The notes under the pieces are model-generated. The model did no database searches and was not told the DNA's origin. It saw nothing but the letters and a program-made list of their open reading frames with translations. A DNA stretch of 64,000 bases, from the NCBI RefSeq assembly GCF_003217475.1, contig NZ_QJSP01000012.1:1-64000 (forward strand), in the 5' to 3' direction. The DNA is from Williamsia limnetica (GTDB lineage Bacteria > Actinomycetota > Actinomycetes > Mycobacteriales > Mycobacteriaceae). A program made the position numbers and the translations under genes. Positions 16,719 to 26,792 of this stretch are shown piece after piece (within the stretch, counting starts at the first letter, position 1; each line of letters begins with the position of its first letter).

Positions 16719-17651
16719 TCAGATCTTGCGCAAGCGGACCCGGTTGATCGCATGATCGGCGTCCTTGCGCAGTACGAGCGTGGCGCGTGGGCGCGTGGGC
16801 AGGATGTTCTCGACGAGGTTGGGGCGATTGATGCCGTTCCAGATGTCGCGGGCAGCCAACGTCGCCTGGTCGTCGGTCAGAGACGAGTAGTGGTGGAAAT
16901 GTGACTGCGGATTCGCGAAAGCCGTTGTGCGCATGGCGAGGAACCGGGTGATGTACCAGTCTTCGATGTCTTCGATGCGGGCGTCGACGTAGATCGAGAA
17001 ATCGAAGAGATCCGACACCATCAGCCTGGAGCCGGTCTGTAGGACGTTGAGACCTTCGACGATCAAGATGTCCGGTTGTTGCACGTGATGCTGGGTGCCG
17101 CGAACGATGTCGTAGGACACGTGGGAGTACACCGGCGCAGACACATCACGTGCTCCCGACTTCACCTCGGTCACGAAACGGAGCAACGCCCTGCGGTCGT
17201 AGGATTCGGGGAATCCCTTGCGGTGCATGATGCCCCGACGTTCGAGTTCGGCGGTCGGATAGAGGAAGCCGTCGGTGGTGACGAGGTCGACCTTGGGGTG
17301 ACTCTCCCAGCGGGCCAACAGGGCCTGCAGCACACGGGCTGTGGTCGATTTGCCGACCGCGACGCTGCCTGCCACCCCGATGATGAACGGCACCTGTCGT
17401 TCGGGCTGGCGTTCCCCGAGGAAGGTCGAGGTCGCGGCAAACAGTCGCTGCCGGGCGGCGACCTGCAGATGGATCAGACGAGACAGCGGCAGGTAGACGT
17501 CCGCGACCTCGGTGAGGTCGATCTGTTCGCCGAGCCCGCGCAATTCCCGCAGTTCGCTCTCGGTGAGCACCATGGGCATGGACTGGCGCAGGCCACGCCA
17601 CTGCCTGCGGTCGAGTTCGATGTACGGGCTCGGCTCGGTCATCCGTGACAT
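16719..17651 (-). CDS. coaA: type I pantothenate kinase
   Basis: A 310-residue kinase for the first step of coenzyme A synthesis. The P-loop [12 protein letters not shown] is near residue 92, followed by [37 protein letters not shown] and VEGLNVLQ, all standard for bacterial CoaA. Length equals the mycobacterial enzyme. ATG 17651 is chosen; ATG 17642 three codons later is possible, and an upstream extension in the same frame overlaps the divergent DUF885 gene and is unlikely. It converges with the prenyl synthase, with only 8 bases between stops. Confidence 0.95.
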   Translation of the reverse strand: MSRMTEPSPYIELDRRQWRGLRQSMPMVLTESELRELRGLGEQIDLTEVADVYLPLSRLIHLQVAARQRLFAATSTFLGERQPERQVPFIIGVAGSVAVGKSTTARVLQALLARWESHPKVDLVTTDGFLYPTAELERRGIMHRKGFPESYDRRALLRFVTEVKSGARDVSAPVYSHVSYDIVRGTQHHVQQPDILIVEGLNVLQTGSRLMVSDLFDFSIYVDARIEDIEDWYITRFLAMRTTAFANPQSHFHHYSSLTDDQATLAARDIWNGINRPNLVENILPTRPRATLVLRKDADHAINRVRLRKI

Positions 17652-17748
17652 GTCAACACTCGATCCGTGCGGCCCCTGGCATGCATTCAGTCTTACGAAC
17701 GGGTCTGGACGAGGAAACGTCGGGGTGGTTTCGGTAGCGTTTACGCAC

Positions 17749-18954
17749 ATGAACACCGCTGCGCTCGTCGAGCAGTATCTACGACTCGGATTGGCCTTCG
17801 ACCGCCTCGAACCCGGATTCGTCGATGCCTTCACCGGCGACCTGGCGCTGCGACGCGAGGTCGAGAACGCTCCGGCACCCGATCCGAGAGCACTTGCCCG
17901 GCAGGCGGCTTCGTTGCGCACCGAACTCCCGGGTGCAGGACTCGACGAGACCCGGGCGGAGTTCCTCGATTCCGCGCTGCGTGCACTCGAGTGCTCGGCC
18001 CGCAAATTTGCGGGGGACGACATCGGATTCGTCGACGAAGTCCGCAACTACTTCGACGTCGACATCGAGATGGGCGACCCGGAGCTCTACCGACAGGCCC
18101 ACTCCGACCTCGACGCCCTGCTCCCGGGCGCAGGCGACCTATCGGACCGGTACGCCGCCCACCGTCGATCCGAGGAGATCCCGCGGGACAAGGTCGCAGA
18201 GGCGGTGTCCGCGTTCAGCGGGGCGCTGCGCGAAAAGGTCCGCGGCGCGTACCCGCTGCCCGCGGCCGAGATCGTCGAGTTCGAGGTCGTCTCGGACAAG
18301 CCGTGGTCGGGTTTCAACTACTACCTCGGCGACTACCGGTCGCGGGTCGCGATCAACGGCGATCTCACGCAATACATGTCGTCGCTGCCCCATCTGATCG
18401 CGCACGAGGCGTACCCGGGCCACCACACCGAGCACTGCCGCAAAGAACAGTTCCTGGTCGGCGCGGGGCAACATGAACAGTCCATTTTTCTCGTGAACAC
18501 ACCGCAGTGCCTGATGGCAGAGGGACTCGCCGACCATGCGTTGGTCGCAGCCATCGGCCCGGACTGGGGGGCGTGGGCCCAGGACATCTACGCCGATCTG
18601 GGGTTGCGATTCGACGGCCAGCGCGCCGAAGCGATCGCCGCGGCCACCGGGGGACTGCTCGGGGTCCGGCAGGACGCCGCGCTGTTGCTGCACGATCGGG
18701 GCGGTGATCAGGACTCGGTGGCCGCGTACCTGCAGAGGTGGCTGCTCGCGACCGACGAACGTGCGCGGCAGATGCTGCGCTTCCTGTCGTCGCCCCTGTG
18801 GCGCGCGTACATCAGCACGTACGTCGAGGGGTACCGACTGCTGGGGAGCTGGCTCGACGCCGCGCCGACGCCTGAACGGCTGGCGCGTTTCGGTCGACTG
18901 CTCGATGAGCCCCTCACACCCGCTGGCCTGCGGGCCGAGCTGGCAGGGGATTAA
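17749..18954 (+). CDS. DUF885 family protein, putative metallopeptidase
   Basis: A 401-residue protein of DUF885. The signature [16 protein letters not shown] near residue 220 is the HExxH-like zinc site typical of this family, and ECRL-type helical segments surround it. No signal peptide is seen, so it is probably cytosolic; members elsewhere are often longer, and here the N-terminal part is reduced. TAGCGT ends 8 bases before ATG 17749, suggesting a leaderless start. It is divergent from coaA with about 100 bases between. Peptidase activity is inferred from the motif only. Confidence 0.8.
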   Translation: MNTAALVEQYLRLGLAFDRLEPGFVDAFTGDLALRREVENAPAPDPRALARQAASLRTELPGAGLDETRAEFLDSALRALECSARKFAGDDIGFVDEVRNYFDVDIEMGDPELYRQAHSDLDALLPGAGDLSDRYAAHRRSEEIPRDKVAEAVSAFSGALREKVRGAYPLPAAEIVEFEVVSDKPWSGFNYYLGDYRSRVAINGDLTQYMSSLPHLIAHEAYPGHHTEHCRKEQFLVGAGQHEQSIFLVNTPQCLMAEGLADHALVAAIGPDWGAWAQDIYADLGLRFDGQRAEAIAAATGGLLGVRQDAALLLHDRGGDQDSVAAYLQRWLLATDERARQMLRFLSSPLWRAYISTYVEGYRLLGSWLDAAPTPERLARFGRLLDEPLTPAGLRAELAGD

Positions 18955-19025
18955 CCCGGGCACGGGCAGGTCTCCTACACTGGCGGTTGCCGAATCTACC
19001 GCGCCGCGAGCGTCTAAGGAGACAC

Positions 19026-20324
19026 ATGACCGACGTCAACACCGCATCCCTGGCTGAGCTGGACCCGGATGTGGCGGCCGCGATGAATGGGGAGTTGACT
19101 CGGCAGCGCGACACCCTCGAGATGATCGCCTCCGAGAACTTCGTGCCGCGGGCAGTGCTGCAGGCCCAGGGCAGTGTCCTGACGAACAAGTATGCCGAGG
19201 GTTATCCCGGACGTCGCTACTACGGTGGTTGCGAATACGTCGACGTCGTCGAGGACATCGCTCGCAATCGCGCCAAGGAACTCTTCGGCGCGGAGTTCGC
19301 CAACGTGCAGCCACATTCGGGCGCACAGGCAAACGCGGCCGTGCTGGCCGCCCTCATGGAGCCGGGGGAGACCCTCCTCGGCCTGGATCTGGCACACGGC
19401 GGCCACCTGACCCACGGCATGCGGCTCAACTTCTCGGGCAAGCTCTACGAGAACGCTTTCTACGGTGTCAGCAAAGAAGACTTCCGTGTCGACATGGACG
19501 ACGTCCGCAAGATCGCCCTCGACACCAAGCCGAAGGTGATCGTCGCCGGTTGGTCGGCCTACCCGCGCACACTCGACTTCGAGGCGTTCCGCTCCATCGC
19601 GGACGAGGTCGGGGCCCACCTGTGGGTCGACATGGCGCACTTCGCCGGGTTGGTCGCCGCGGGCCTGCACCCCTCGCCGGTGCCGTACGCGGATGTGGTC
19701 TCGACAACCGTCCACAAAACCCTCGGCGGACCCCGTTCCGGACTGATCCTGGCCAAGAAAGAATGGGCCAAGAAGCTCAATTCGGCAGTCTTCCCGGGTC
19801 AACAGGGCGGTCCGCTCATGCATGTCATCGCCGCCAAGGCCGTGGCGCTCAAGATCGCAGGCTCCGAGGAGTTCAAGGAGCGCCAGCAGCGCACCCTCGA
19901 CGGTGCCCGCATCTTGGCGGAGCGCCTGAACGGCGACGACGTTTCGAAGGCTGGGGTATCGGTCCTGACCGGTGGCACCGACGTCCACCTGGTCCTGGTC
20001 GACCTGCGGAACAGCGACCTCGACGGCCAGCAGGGCGAAGACCTGCTCCACCAGGTGGGTATCACCGTCAACCGCAACGCGGTGCCCTTCGACCCGCGTC
20101 CGCCGATGGTCACCTCGGGTCTGCGTATCGGTACGCCGGCACTGGCCACCCGCGGATTCGGCGAAGAGCAGTTCCGTGAGGTCGCCGACATCATCGGCAC
20201 CGCGCTGGCCGCCGGTCAGTCCGCGGACGTCTCGGCGCTGCGGGCCCGGGTTTCGCAACTCGCGCTCGACTTCCCGCTCTATGAGGGCCTCGAGCAGTGG
20301 GGACTGCTGAGCACTACGCAGTAG
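19026..20324 (+). CDS. glyA: serine hydroxymethyltransferase
   Basis: A 432-residue PLP enzyme interconverting serine and tetrahydrofolate with glycine and methylene-tetrahydrofolate, the main one-carbon source. Visible are [46 protein letters not shown], and the Schiff-base lysine in [13 protein letters not shown] near residue 232. TAAGGAG 6 bases before ATG 19026 is a strong ribosome binding site. Same position as glyA1 (Rv1093) between coaA and desA2 in M. tuberculosis, apart from the DUF885 gene. Confidence 0.97.
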   Translation: MTDVNTASLAELDPDVAAAMNGELTRQRDTLEMIASENFVPRAVLQAQGSVLTNKYAEGYPGRRYYGGCEYVDVVEDIARNRAKELFGAEFANVQPHSGAQANAAVLAALMEPGETLLGLDLAHGGHLTHGMRLNFSGKLYENAFYGVSKEDFRVDMDDVRKIALDTKPKVIVAGWSAYPRTLDFEAFRSIADEVGAHLWVDMAHFAGLVAAGLHPSPVPYADVVSTTVHKTLGGPRSGLILAKKEWAKKLNSAVFPGQQGGPLMHVIAAKAVALKIAGSEEFKERQQRTLDGARILAERLNGDDVSKAGVSVLTGGTDVHLVLVDLRNSDLDGQQGEDLLHQVGITVNRNAVPFDPRPPMVTSGLRIGTPALATRGFGEEQFREVADIIGTALAAGQSADVSALRARVSQLALDFPLYEGLEQWGLLSTTQ

Positions 20325-20364
20325 GCGGTTTCACATATGCGGGGTCGACCTCTACGCTGTCCGG

Positions 20365-21228
20365 GTGAATGATCTGACCCAGGACGAGTTGCTCTACGCC
20401 TTGGAAAAGGCGATCCCGGAAATCATGGAAGACCACTACGCAGCCGCGTCACCGTGGAATCCGCATGATTGGGTGCCGTGGGCCGACGGCCGCAACTTCG
20501 CATTCCTGGGCGGGGAGGACTTCGATCCCGACCAGCCCCGGCCGTTGCCCGAGGACGTCACGTCGGCGTTGCTCGCGCTGCTGCTGACCAAGGACAACAT
20601 GCCGTCCTACCACCGGCTGATGGCCCAGAAGGCCTCGATCTTCGGTGCCTGGCAGGAGGTCATCGGCTCCTGGACCGCCGAGGACAACAGGCACGCCATC
20701 GCGCTGCGCGACTACCTGGTGGTCGCACGGCTCATGGACCCGGAGGTCGCGGAGACCCTGCGTCTGCATCACATGACCAAGGGCAAGCTGCAAACCCCGC
20801 GTTCGCTCACCGACTATCAGATCCTCGACGTCCTGGCGTTGTTGGCCGTTCATGAACTGCAGTGCGTCGCCTTCGAGGAGAAGCTCATCGCCGGGTCCGA
20901 CAGCGAGGTGCTCGAGGGCATCGTCAGCAGGATCCTGCACGACGATCGAGTCCAGGCCAAGACGTTCACCGCCTTCATCAACGCCGGGATCGACGCCAAC
21001 GTCACCGAAGCCCTCAAGTCGGTCGACAAAGCGTTGGCCGAACTGGAACTGATAGGCGCGGATGTGGAGAACTTCGGTCAACTGGACGCGATCGCGGAGT
21101 TCAACGCGGACGCTGCGGGGTTTGTTGCCCGCGCACTGGTCGAGGACCTGAAGCTGCAATCCCTCGATGGTCTCGACGAGGCCAGCGAAGCCGCCAGGCA
21201 ACGAGTGCTGGCCGCCGCGGGGCTGTAG
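20365..21228 (+). CDS. desA2: acyl-ACP desaturase-like protein (DesA2 type)
   Basis: A 287-residue protein of the soluble stearoyl-ACP desaturase family, placed after glyA as desA2 (Rv1094) is. Mycobacterial DesA2 has been linked to mycolic acid synthesis. The first diiron motif is recognisable as AEDNRHAIALRDY near residue 111. The second, normally DE-x-x-H, appears degenerate: the best candidate HDDRVQAKTF has Gln where His is expected. So metal binding may be incomplete, as has been discussed for DesA2. GTG 20365 follows TACGCT by 6 bases, a probable leaderless start. Confidence 0.83.
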   Translation: MNDLTQDELLYALEKAIPEIMEDHYAAASPWNPHDWVPWADGRNFAFLGGEDFDPDQPRPLPEDVTSALLALLLTKDNMPSYHRLMAQKASIFGAWQEVIGSWTAEDNRHAIALRDYLVVARLMDPEVAETLRLHHMTKGKLQTPRSLTDYQILDVLALLAVHELQCVAFEEKLIAGSDSEVLEGIVSRILHDDRVQAKTFTAFINAGIDANVTEALKSVDKALAELELIGADVENFGQLDAIAEFNADAAGFVARALVEDLKLQSLDGLDEASEAARQRVLAAAGL

Positions 21229-21231
21229 AAC

Positions 21232-21909
21232 TCAGCTCCCGGAGGACGCCGCGACGGATGCCACCGTTGCGGCAGTGATCGCAGCTGTCGCCGCGGCGAT
21301 GGCATCGGCGACCGCCTTTGCCGCCCAGTCGCCCTCCGCGATCGCCTTCGCACGCTTCTTGAGTTCTCGCCGGGGAACCTCGTCGGTGTCGACTGCCATA
21401 TGCGCGCGGTTGATGCTCGAGAGCAGGGCGATCAGTCCACCGGTCCTGTCGTCGGGCGGGTTACCGTGCACGAGGACCGCGGTGATGTCGCGGCGTAGGT
21501 CGAGCTTGTGGCTGCGATTCACCGCAGGCCAGGTGGTATGGGGAAACGCCCCCAAGATGCGATCGGATCGGCGTTCGACGAAGCTCATCTTGGCCAGACG
21601 TGTACCGAGCTCGTCCTTGAGTCCCTTTCCGAGACGACCGAGCAGGCTCTGAGCAGGACGCTCCTTCTCCGCGACGATGCCGACGGCGCGACTCAAGACG
21701 GGGTCGGTGGCGGCCTCCGCCCGCGCGACCCTGACTTTCGCCGCGGTCCATTTGCTCGGCTTGCTTCCGATGGCGATAGCCTCGATGAGGGCGAGTTCCA
21801 TCAGGATCGCCCCGCCGAGAACCGTGGGTACCGGCACGGATGCCGGGGTCGTGCCCTTGTCGTCGTCGAGAAGCAGCAACAGCAGGTCTTCGGCGATGAG
21901 GGTGCTCAT
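21232..21909 (-). CDS. GPP34 (GOLPH3/Vps74-like) family protein
   Basis: A 225-residue protein with the start pattern of bacterial GPP34 proteins: TLIAEDLLLLLLDDDKG, then LGGAILMELALIEAI, then a helical region and DRTGGLIALLSSINRAH. Eukaryotic GOLPH3 binds phosphatidylinositol 4-phosphate; bacterial members are common in actinobacteria, where the role is unclear. The C-terminus is an Ala-rich helix. ATG 21909 follows a TATCGT by 8 bases; the upstream in-frame extension reads as non-coding. Convergent with the desaturase, 3 bases apart. Confidence 0.8.
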   Translation of the reverse strand: MSTLIAEDLLLLLLDDDKGTTPASVPVPTVLGGAILMELALIEAIAIGSKPSKWTAAKVRVARAEAATDPVLSRAVGIVAEKERPAQSLLGRLGKGLKDELGTRLAKMSFVERRSDRILGAFPHTTWPAVNRSHKLDLRRDITAVLVHGNPPDDRTGGLIALLSSINRAHMAVDTDEVPRRELKKRAKAIAEGDWAAKAVADAIAAATAAITAATVASVAASSGS

Positions 21910-22224
21910 ACCTGTCGACGATAGCAACTGCGAGCAGGGCAAAAGGCCGCAAAAATACCACCAGTCGCCACGTCGAACAGTTAACCGATTATTCACGGAC
22001 ACGCGCCACTTCCGCCCTGCCGACACGCCGCATGCGGCGTACTTTGGCGTGTGACGGGCCGCGGGGAAGTGGTTCGTCCGGGAGGTTCGATCGTTGACTT
22101 GCTCACGTGAGTGCGAGAGGGCCGGTACCGGCCCTTGTGGAGGCGGCAGCTCTGCCGACTACACCGGAACCGACCGGTCCAGCAACACCAGCCTGTGTGG
22201 TGCCACCAGGCATAGGAGCCCTTC
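21910..22224. other. divergent intergenic region before phoH2, with 18-base palindrome
   Basis: About 315 bases between the GPP34 gene and phoH2. It holds both promoters and a perfect palindrome AGGGCCGGTACCGGCCCT at about 22117-22134, which could be an RNA hairpin in the phoH2 leader or an operator. In mycobacteria an antitoxin-like gene phoAT precedes phoH2; the only frame in the right place (22107-22355) overlaps phoH2 by about 130 bases and looks like chance. Confidence 0.5.
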
Positions 22225-23535
22225 GTGACCACAAGCGATGCTCGTACCTACGTCCTCGACACGTCCGTATTGCTGTCCGACCCCTGGGCGGCAACACGTT
22301 TCGCCGAACACCATGTGATTCTCCCACTGGTGGTCATCGGCGAACTCGAGGGTAAACGTCACCATCACGAACTGGGTTGGTTCGCTCGCGAAGCCTTGCG
22401 GATGCTCGACGATCTGCGGCTGGAGCACGGTCGGCTCGACCGGGAGATCCCGATCGGGGATGTCGGTGGAACAGTTCAGGTGGAGCTCAATCACACCGAC
22501 CCCGCGGTACTGCCGGCGGGCTTCCGGACAGATACCAACGATTCCCGAATCCTCGCCTGCGCCTTAAACCTTCGCGCCGAGGGCAAAGACGTGATCTTGG
22601 TGTCGAAGGACACGCCGCTGCGTATCAAGGCGGGTGCGGTCGGCCTGGCGGCAGACGAATACCACGCTCAGGACGTGGTGACCTCGGGCTGGTCGGGAAT
22701 GGCAGAGCTCGAATGCGATTCTCGGGCGATCGACACACTCTTCGCCGAAGGCGTCGTCGACTTGGATGGGGCACGGGACATGCCCTGCCACACAGGAATC
22801 CGACTGTTGGGCGGGGGTTCCAGTGCGCTCGGCCGCGTCAATCCGCAGAAGCAGGTGCAGTTGGTGCGTGGTGACCGTGAGGTCTTCGGGCTCCGGGGTC
22901 GTAGCGCGGAGCAGCGAGTCGCACTCGACCTGCTCCTCGACGACAGTGTCGGTATCGTGTCCATGGGCGGCAAGGCCGGCACCGGCAAATCGGCACTGGC
23001 CCTGTGTGCCGGTCTCGAAGCGGTGTTGGAACGCCGCACCCAGCGCAAGGTCGTGGTGTTCAGGCCGCTGTATGCCGTTGGGGGACAAGAACTCGGCTAT
23101 CTCCCGGGCAGCGAGTCCGAGAAGATGGGGCCGTGGGCACAGGCCGTCTTCGACACTCTCGAAGGGTTGGCGTCGACCGAGGTCATCGAAGAAGTTCTCA
23201 GCCGCGGAATGCTCGAAGTGTTGCCACTGACCCACATTCGCGGGCGATCACTGCATGATTCGTTTGTGATCGTCGACGAGGCGCAGTCGCTCGAGCGCAA
23301 CGTACTGCTGACCGTCTTGTCGCGGCTCGGTTCGGGGTCACGCGTGGTGCTCACGCACGACGTCGCGCAACGCGACAACCTCCGCGTCGGGCGTCATGAC
23401 GGTGTTGCCGCGGTGATCGAAAAGCTGAAGGGGCACCCTCTTTTCGCGCATGTGACCCTCACGCGAAGCGAGCGCTCGCCGATCGCGGCGCTCGTCACCG
23501 AAATGTTGGAGGAGTTCGCACCGAGCGGGATGTAG
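22225..23535 (+). CDS. phoH2: PhoH2: PIN-domain ribonuclease fused to PhoH ATPase/RNA helicase
   Basis: A 436-residue two-domain protein. Residues 1-145 are a PIN nuclease ([14 protein letters not shown] with the first catalytic Asp, later [11 protein letters not shown]). Residues about 220-436 are a PhoH P-loop ATPase with [13 protein letters not shown] near 254, FIVVDEAQ-type Walker B ([14 protein letters not shown]) and HDVAQRDN. Mycobacterial PhoH2 is a sequence-specific RNA helicase and RNase. GTG 22225 has AGGAG 7 bases upstream. Position corresponds to Rv1095. Confidence 0.95.
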   Translation: MTTSDARTYVLDTSVLLSDPWAATRFAEHHVILPLVVIGELEGKRHHHELGWFAREALRMLDDLRLEHGRLDREIPIGDVGGTVQVELNHTDPAVLPAGFRTDTNDSRILACALNLRAEGKDVILVSKDTPLRIKAGAVGLAADEYHAQDVVTSGWSGMAELECDSRAIDTLFAEGVVDLDGARDMPCHTGIRLLGGGSSALGRVNPQKQVQLVRGDREVFGLRGRSAEQRVALDLLLDDSVGIVSMGGKAGTGKSALALCAGLEAVLERRTQRKVVVFRPLYAVGGQELGYLPGSESEKMGPWAQAVFDTLEGLASTEVIEEVLSRGMLEVLPLTHIRGRSLHDSFVIVDEAQSLERNVLLTVLSRLGSGSRVVLTHDVAQRDNLRVGRHDGVAAVIEKLKGHPLFAHVTLTRSERSPIAALVTEMLEEFAPSGM

Positions 23536-23541
23536 CGCCTC

Positions 23542-23624
23542 ACCCACCCTGAGATCGCCCGTTTCAAGGTCGTGGAGGGCAATATGCCCTTCTCGGCACC
23601 TCAGGGGACGATCTCAGGGCGGGT
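23542..23624. terminator. nested inverted repeat between phoH2 and the kinase gene
   Basis: Outer arms ACCCACCCTGAGATCG (23542-23557) and CGATCTCAGGGCGGGT (23609-23624) pair with one G-T position, and an inner GAGGGC/GCCCTTC hairpin lies between. It fills the gap between convergent genes and probably terminates both. Confidence 0.65.
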
Positions 23625-23629
23625 CGGTA

Positions 23630-25210
23630 TCAGCAATCCGCGGGCCAGATGGGAACATTCGGATCGCTGACGGTGTCGAGTACCTTGCCGTACCGGTTAG
23701 GGTAGCCGGGCAGCGCGTTGCAGACGGACGATTTTCCCTGTCCGACAACCACATAGGTCGCGTAGATGAGATTTCCTTGATTGTCGACGGGTCGCAAAGA
23801 CGGACACGAACGGTCGGTCCGCAGGTACTGTGCGCCCGGGTTCTTCTGCAGCGCAGCGGCGATCACGTCGCGATTGGTCGCCGGATCGGTCGCGTTCTCC
23901 ACGATGACGATGCCGATCCCGTCGCACGTCGGAGTGCTGATGGGCGTGGCCAATCCGAGGTCGGCGGGATTGGGTGCGGGCGCTGGCAGTGAACTGGTAG
24001 GCGGTGTGGCTGGCGCGGGCGTCTGGCTCAGTGGCAGTTCCTCGATGGCACCGGGGCCGATCGAACCCGGGGCCGGCGTCGGTTGGGTCGACCCCGACTG
24101 TGCCGCGCGCAGATCGGAGTCGTCCTCCTTCGGCCAGAACGTGACACCCGCGACGACTCCGAGCGCTGCCACTGTGATGACGGCAAGCAGCCCGAGGATC
24201 CATGGTGTACGTGAGGGGCGAGCCGGTGGTTGCGATTCGTGCTGGTAGCTCGGTGGCGCAGTGGGCGGCGGTGTGGAGGCGAACTGGGTCGGAGTGTTCT
24301 GTTGGGGGTCGGGCTGTGCGTCTGTGTTGGGTCTGGTGGTGGGAAGGCCGAGCAGGGTCGGTGCGTGTGACGCGTGGTCGTCTTTCGTCGAATCCGGGCC
24401 TGACGGCGGGGCCGGTTGTACCGGCGGGAGCTCCAAGGCAGCGCCGAGCTCGCTCGCGAATTGGGCGCACGTCTGTTGGCGCTGGGCCGGATCCGCTGCG
24501 AGGGCGCGATTGATCACCTGTGCCGCGGCGGGAGGCAGGTCGCGGCCGGCTCCGGGAGGCGCGCCCGTCAACAATGCTCCGGCGGTGGCGCCGAGCGCGT
24601 ATACGTCAGCACGCGCGTCCACCGGCTGCCCGCGAAGTTGTTCCGGAGCCGCATAGGCGAGTGTTCCTACTGCCAGGCCTGTTTGAGTGATGTCGCCGAC
24701 GTCGCCGATGGACCGGGCGATCCCGAAGTCCGTCAGCATGACCCGGTGTGGGGTGGCGTCGGTGAGCATGATGTTGCCGGGCTTCACGTCGCGATGGAGC
24801 AGGCCCTTGGCGTGCGCGTGATCGAGCGCCGCGGCGACCTCGGTGACGATTTGCAGCGCCAGATCCGGACGAACGCCCTTGGGGTATACCGCGAGTAGTT
24901 CCGCGGCATCGGTACCGGGGACGAAATCCATGCTGATCCACAGGCGGCCTTCGAACTCGCCGCGGTCGTGTACCGCCACGATGTTCGGATGCCAGAGTTT
25001 TGCCGAGAGATCGGCTTCGCGGACGAAGCGGCGGCGATAGTCGTCGTCGGAGGTGGCACTCGACCCGGGAAGGGAGGCGGGCAAGATCTTGAGGGCGTCT
25101 GACCGGGGAAGGCGTGGGTGCTGGGCCAGGTACACCTCACCCATACCGCCGGCGCCGAGTTGACGTTCGATTCGATAGCCGGCAAAGACGCTGCCCGGAG
25201 CGAGCGGCAT
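23630..25210 (-). CDS. membrane Ser/Thr protein kinase (Hanks type)
   Basis: A 526-residue receptor-type kinase. The N-terminal catalytic domain (about 1-270) shows GAGGMGEVYLA, the ATP lysine in ALKIL, HRDVKPGNIM with the catalytic Asp and DFGIAR, followed by the GTLAYAAPEQL activation-loop end. A Pro/Thr-rich linker leads to a transmembrane helix at about 343-365 and an extracellular domain of about 120 residues with four cysteines (TCDG, RSCPS, SVCNAL and the final ADC). The sensor resembles that of PknF/PknI-type kinases loosely; the ligand is unknown. It is divergent from the YkuD-like gene. Confidence 0.93.
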   Translation of the reverse strand: MPLAPGSVFAGYRIERQLGAGGMGEVYLAQHPRLPRSDALKILPASLPGSSATSDDDYRRRFVREADLSAKLWHPNIVAVHDRGEFEGRLWISMDFVPGTDAAELLAVYPKGVRPDLALQIVTEVAAALDHAHAKGLLHRDVKPGNIMLTDATPHRVMLTDFGIARSIGDVGDITQTGLAVGTLAYAAPEQLRGQPVDARADVYALGATAGALLTGAPPGAGRDLPPAAAQVINRALAADPAQRQQTCAQFASELGAALELPPVQPAPPSGPDSTKDDHASHAPTLLGLPTTRPNTDAQPDPQQNTPTQFASTPPPTAPPSYQHESQPPARPSRTPWILGLLAVITVAALGVVAGVTFWPKEDDSDLRAAQSGSTQPTPAPGSIGPGAIEELPLSQTPAPATPPTSSLPAPAPNPADLGLATPISTPTCDGIGIVIVENATDPATNRDVIAAALQKNPGAQYLRTDRSCPSLRPVDNQGNLIYATYVVVGQGKSSVCNALPGYPNRYGKVLDTVSDPNVPIWPADC

Positions 25211-25346
25211 GAAAGACCCCCGAAACTAGTGGAATATGCCAGCAGTGATGTGACGTACGTCGACGACCCCGCCGGCCTTGATCAGAATAGTGCAGCACTG
25301 TGACCGCTCCGATACGTAGTACGCCTTACGGCGCTGACATAATTTT

Positions 25347-26027
25347 GTGGTGCTGAAGTTGTCTATGAGGCGTATGTGGCTGATGTTTGCATTGGCTGCG
25401 CTCGTCTGTGCCGCGACCGTGATGGTTGCCCCTGTCCCCGCCCGAGCCGATATGACGACCCCATCGTCGTTTCCGACGTCGACGCAGATGATCACGGTGA
25501 CCGCGGAGTCGGTCTCAGACACCACCGCGACGCTGACCGCCTGGAATCGCGACTCGTCGGGAGCCTGGGTGAGTGTCATCGGGCCGACCGAGGCGTACCT
25601 CGGATCCGAAGGTCTCGGCGTCCCCCGCGACAACGTCTGGCGTACACCGATGGGTACGTTCGCGCTGGATCAGGCCTTCGGCAATCAGCCGAATCCGGGC
25701 ACCAAGATGTCGTACTTCCAGGCCGACGATCAGGACTGGTGGGACGCGCTGCCCGGATCGCCGACCTACAACAGTCATGTACGGCAAGCGGAAAATCCGG
25801 GCGGCGACAGCGAACACATTCTCTCGACCGGAGAGATCTACGACTACGTCGTCAACATCGCCCACAACCCGCAGCGCGTCCAGGGCTATGCCGCAGGCAT
25901 CTTCCTCCATGTCAGCAATGGCGAACCGACCTGGGGTTGCGTCGCCATCGACCGCGACGTCATGCGCGAGATCGTGCAGTGGCTCGACCCGGCCAAGCAA
26001 CCGGTGATCAGTATCGGCCTCGCTTGA
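25347..26027 (+). CDS. exported YkuD-like (L,D-transpeptidase-fold) protein
   Basis: A 226-residue secreted protein. A signal peptide (MRRMWLMFAL core, ending ARA near residue 35) precedes a domain ending in GIFLHVSNGEPTWGCVAID, which matches the catalytic H...S-x-G-C motif of YkuD transpeptidases, with Gly-Cys conserved. This variant (HVSN...TWGCVA) belongs to the branch annotated as L,D-peptidoglycan transpeptidase-like and may act on cell wall peptides. GTG 25347 or 25350 would be leaderless behind CATAAT (25338-25343); ATG 25365 is another choice. Confidence 0.78.
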   Translation: MVLKLSMRRMWLMFALAALVCAATVMVAPVPARADMTTPSSFPTSTQMITVTAESVSDTTATLTAWNRDSSGAWVSVIGPTEAYLGSEGLGVPRDNVWRTPMGTFALDQAFGNQPNPGTKMSYFQADDQDWWDALPGSPTYNSHVRQAENPGGDSEHILSTGEIYDYVVNIAHNPQRVQGYAAGIFLHVSNGEPTWGCVAIDRDVMREIVQWLDPAKQPVISIGLA

Positions 26028-26044
26028 CCCCAAACCCCGAAATT

Positions 26045-26093
26045 GGGTCGTTCTGGCGAACATGAGGCCAGGCCGGCGTCGCCAGAACGACCC
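26045..26093. repeat. 49-nt palindromic intergenic repeat, copy B
   Basis: Perfect arms TGGGTCGTTCTGGCGA and TCGCCAGAACGACCCA (one base beyond the 49-nt core on each side). It shares the length and the TTCTGGCGAAC core with copy A. It sits between the convergent YkuD-like and PIG-L genes, so a two-way terminator role is likely. Confidence 0.72.
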
Positions 26094-26094
26094 A

Positions 26095-26772
26095 TCATCG
26101 GGAGCGGCGCTTGAGTTCGAAACCCACCACCCGCTGGTTGTCGTAGTCCTCGCGGGCGGCTGTGGCCATCTCGACCTGGGCGCGGGCCTGGTCGTTGACC
26201 GGAGTGTCGGGGTCGAGCACACTCAGGTACTTCCGGTGGGCAGCGAGTGATTGCACCGCTGTCTCCACGTGGTCACCGACCTCTTCGACGTGCGTGGCCT
26301 CCGGACTGTTCTCGAACAGCCACCGAGGTTTGTCGTCGAGGGCGTCATAGGCCTGCAGGACGGCGGCGGCGAACTCGATGTGATCGGACTGGTTCGGCAT
26401 GTCCGGGCCCCACCCCGGGCCGCCGTACATCGAGACGATCACCTGCGGTCGCACGCGCTCGATCACCTCGGTGACCGCCGCGCGGAGTTCGACGGTGTTC
26501 ATGATCGCGGAATCGGGGAAGCCCCAGAACTCGATCGACGCGACACCGACGATCCGGGCAGATTCGCGCTGCTCGATCTCCCGTGCAGGACCTGCCTCGG
26601 CCGGGGCCATGCCCTCGATACCGGCCTCGCCGCGGGAGGCCAGCGCGTACGCCACGGATTTACCCGCGGTTGTCCACTTCGCCACCGCCGCCGCGACACC
26701 GTATTCGGGATCATCGGGATGCGGCACCAGGACCAGAGCGGTCTGCCAGTCGGTCGGGAACGGGATCAACAC
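26095..26772 (-). CDS. PIG-L / LmbE family deacetylase
   Basis: A 225-residue zinc deacetylase of the LmbE-like fold, related to MshB and Mca. The zinc motif VPHPDDPEYG is near residue 18 and the third-ligand region NQSDHIEFA near 130. The HPDD-PE variant with SMYGGPGWGPDM suggests a subfamily distinct from mycothiol enzymes. GTG 26772 is used because the upstream codons read as the flanking repeat. Substrate unknown; an N-acetyl sugar amide is the family norm. Confidence 0.83.
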   Translation of the reverse strand: MLIPFPTDWQTALVLVPHPDDPEYGVAAAVAKWTTAGKSVAYALASRGEAGIEGMAPAEAGPAREIEQRESARIVGVASIEFWGFPDSAIMNTVELRAAVTEVIERVRPQVIVSMYGGPGWGPDMPNQSDHIEFAAAVLQAYDALDDKPRWLFENSPEATHVEEVGDHVETAVQSLAAHRKYLSVLDPDTPVNDQARAQVEMATAAREDYDNQRVVGFELKRRSR

Positions 26773-26792
26773 CGCCCCACGATACCGATTTC

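Noticed and set aside
22107-22355. 82-residue frame overlapping the start of phoH2, considered as PhoAT
   Set aside because: It overlaps phoH2 by about 130 bases, has no ribosome binding site and its composition looks like an out-of-frame reading.
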